Shown piece after piece: positions 7,347 through 7,684 of a DNA stretch of 7,684 bases. The notes beneath the pieces were generated by a model. The model was not told where the DNA came from. It made no database searches and worked only from the letters and a program-made list of their open reading frames with translations. Both the position numbers and the translations under genes were made by a program. Position 1 is the stretch's first letter; each line of letters begins with the position of its first letter. The DNA comes from Lachnospira sp. UBA5912 (GTDB taxonomy: Bacteria > Bacillota > Clostridia > Lachnospirales > Lachnospiraceae): the NCBI GenBank assembly GCA_002435585.1, contig DJDY01000186.1:1-7684 (forward strand), in the 5' to 3' direction.

Positions 7347-7684
7347 TCACATAACGATTGAATGTATCAGCTGTATAAGCTGTATATTACTTGCAATTTC
7401 ATTTATATTAGTCTTAATCATATTAACTGCCGGTGGAATTACAAGCTTTGTTATACTCCCCTGTAGTGACGTCATTCTTATATTACATATTCCGGCTGAA
7501 ATTATGATATCTGCTCTGCCACCAGACTCCATATATCTGATAAGTCTTTCATTCAGCAGATTGTTATTATTTAGTTTTCCTACCATATCAGAAAGATTAT
7601 CCTCATTACTTATCCACTGCACTCTGCGTTGTTTATATATAAGCCTAATCTTTCCTTCTTTATTGTTTACCGGATATTCCTCTG
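7347..7684 (-). CDS. Unrecognised protein, C-terminal part only
   Basis: The frame stays open from the right edge to a TGA at 7347, giving 111 full codons of the C-terminus. A GTG at 7622 could be read as a start. The 20 codons before it are also open, no Shine-Dalgarno precedes it, and the preceding residues (EEYPVNNKEGKIRLIYKQRR) look protein-like, so the true start is probably outside the window. The visible part is mixed charged and hydrophobic: NNNN near the middle, a GGRADIIISAGICNIRM segment, then an Ile-rich tail ending HSIVM. It shows no clear membrane helix or catalytic motif. I cannot assign a family. It is on the same strand as licCA but separated by a long gap, so it is probably a different transcription unit. 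Confidence 0.55.
   Translation of the reverse strand, partial: EEYPVNNKEGKIRLIYKQRRVQWISNEDNLSDMVGKLNNNNLLNERLIRYMESGGRADIIISAGICNIRMTSLQGSITKLVIPPAVNMIKTNINEIASNIQLIQLIHSIVM

Noticed and set aside
7347..7622. A complete 91-residue protein starting at GTG 7622
   Set aside because: The frame remains open to the window edge and no Shine-Dalgarno precedes the GTG, so a partial longer protein is more likely.

Overview
The window is AT-rich, and every convincing gene lies on the minus strand. It has strong GGAGG-type ribosome binding sites, short intergenic gaps and a near-consensus sigma-A promoter. Together with the protein types, this suggests a low-GC Clostridia-type Firmicute, most likely of the Lachnospiraceae. 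That placement is inferred from gene style; the window holds no marker gene.

In the direction of transcription (right to left) there are three units. (1) At the right edge, 7347-7684 is the C-terminal end of an unrecognised protein. It is followed by a 321-base AT-rich gap with a plausible promoter and a cluster of GTAAAT repeats. (2) Next come a three-domain protein (winged helix, LicC-type nucleotidyltransferase, LicA-type choline kinase), a 60-residue single-pass membrane protein and an NCS1-family transporter. The last two abut exactly (TAG then ATG). A strong intrinsic terminator ends the unit at about 3478-3425. (3) A textbook promoter (TTGACA, 17 bases, TATAAT) at 3298-3270 then drives manC, gmd and rmd. 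The rmd gene runs off the left edge, probably within a few residues of its end.

The third unit encodes a complete route from mannose-1-phosphate to GDP-6-deoxy-D-mannose (GDP-D-rhamnose): ManC makes GDP-mannose, Gmd makes the 4-keto-6-deoxy sugar and Rmd reduces it. The second unit looks like uptake and CDP-activation of choline or a similar amino alcohol. Both would supply activated building blocks for surface glycans. No glycosyltransferase or LicD-type phosphocholine transferase is present here, so the final acceptors are unknown.

The most interesting candidate is the second unit. It pairs an NCS1 carrier and a tiny membrane protein with a LicC-LicA fusion that carries its own DNA-binding domain, in the place where the classical lic1 locus has the LicB permease. 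Repeats at the promoter could be that domain's operator, and the gap before the small gene can fold in two mutually exclusive ways.
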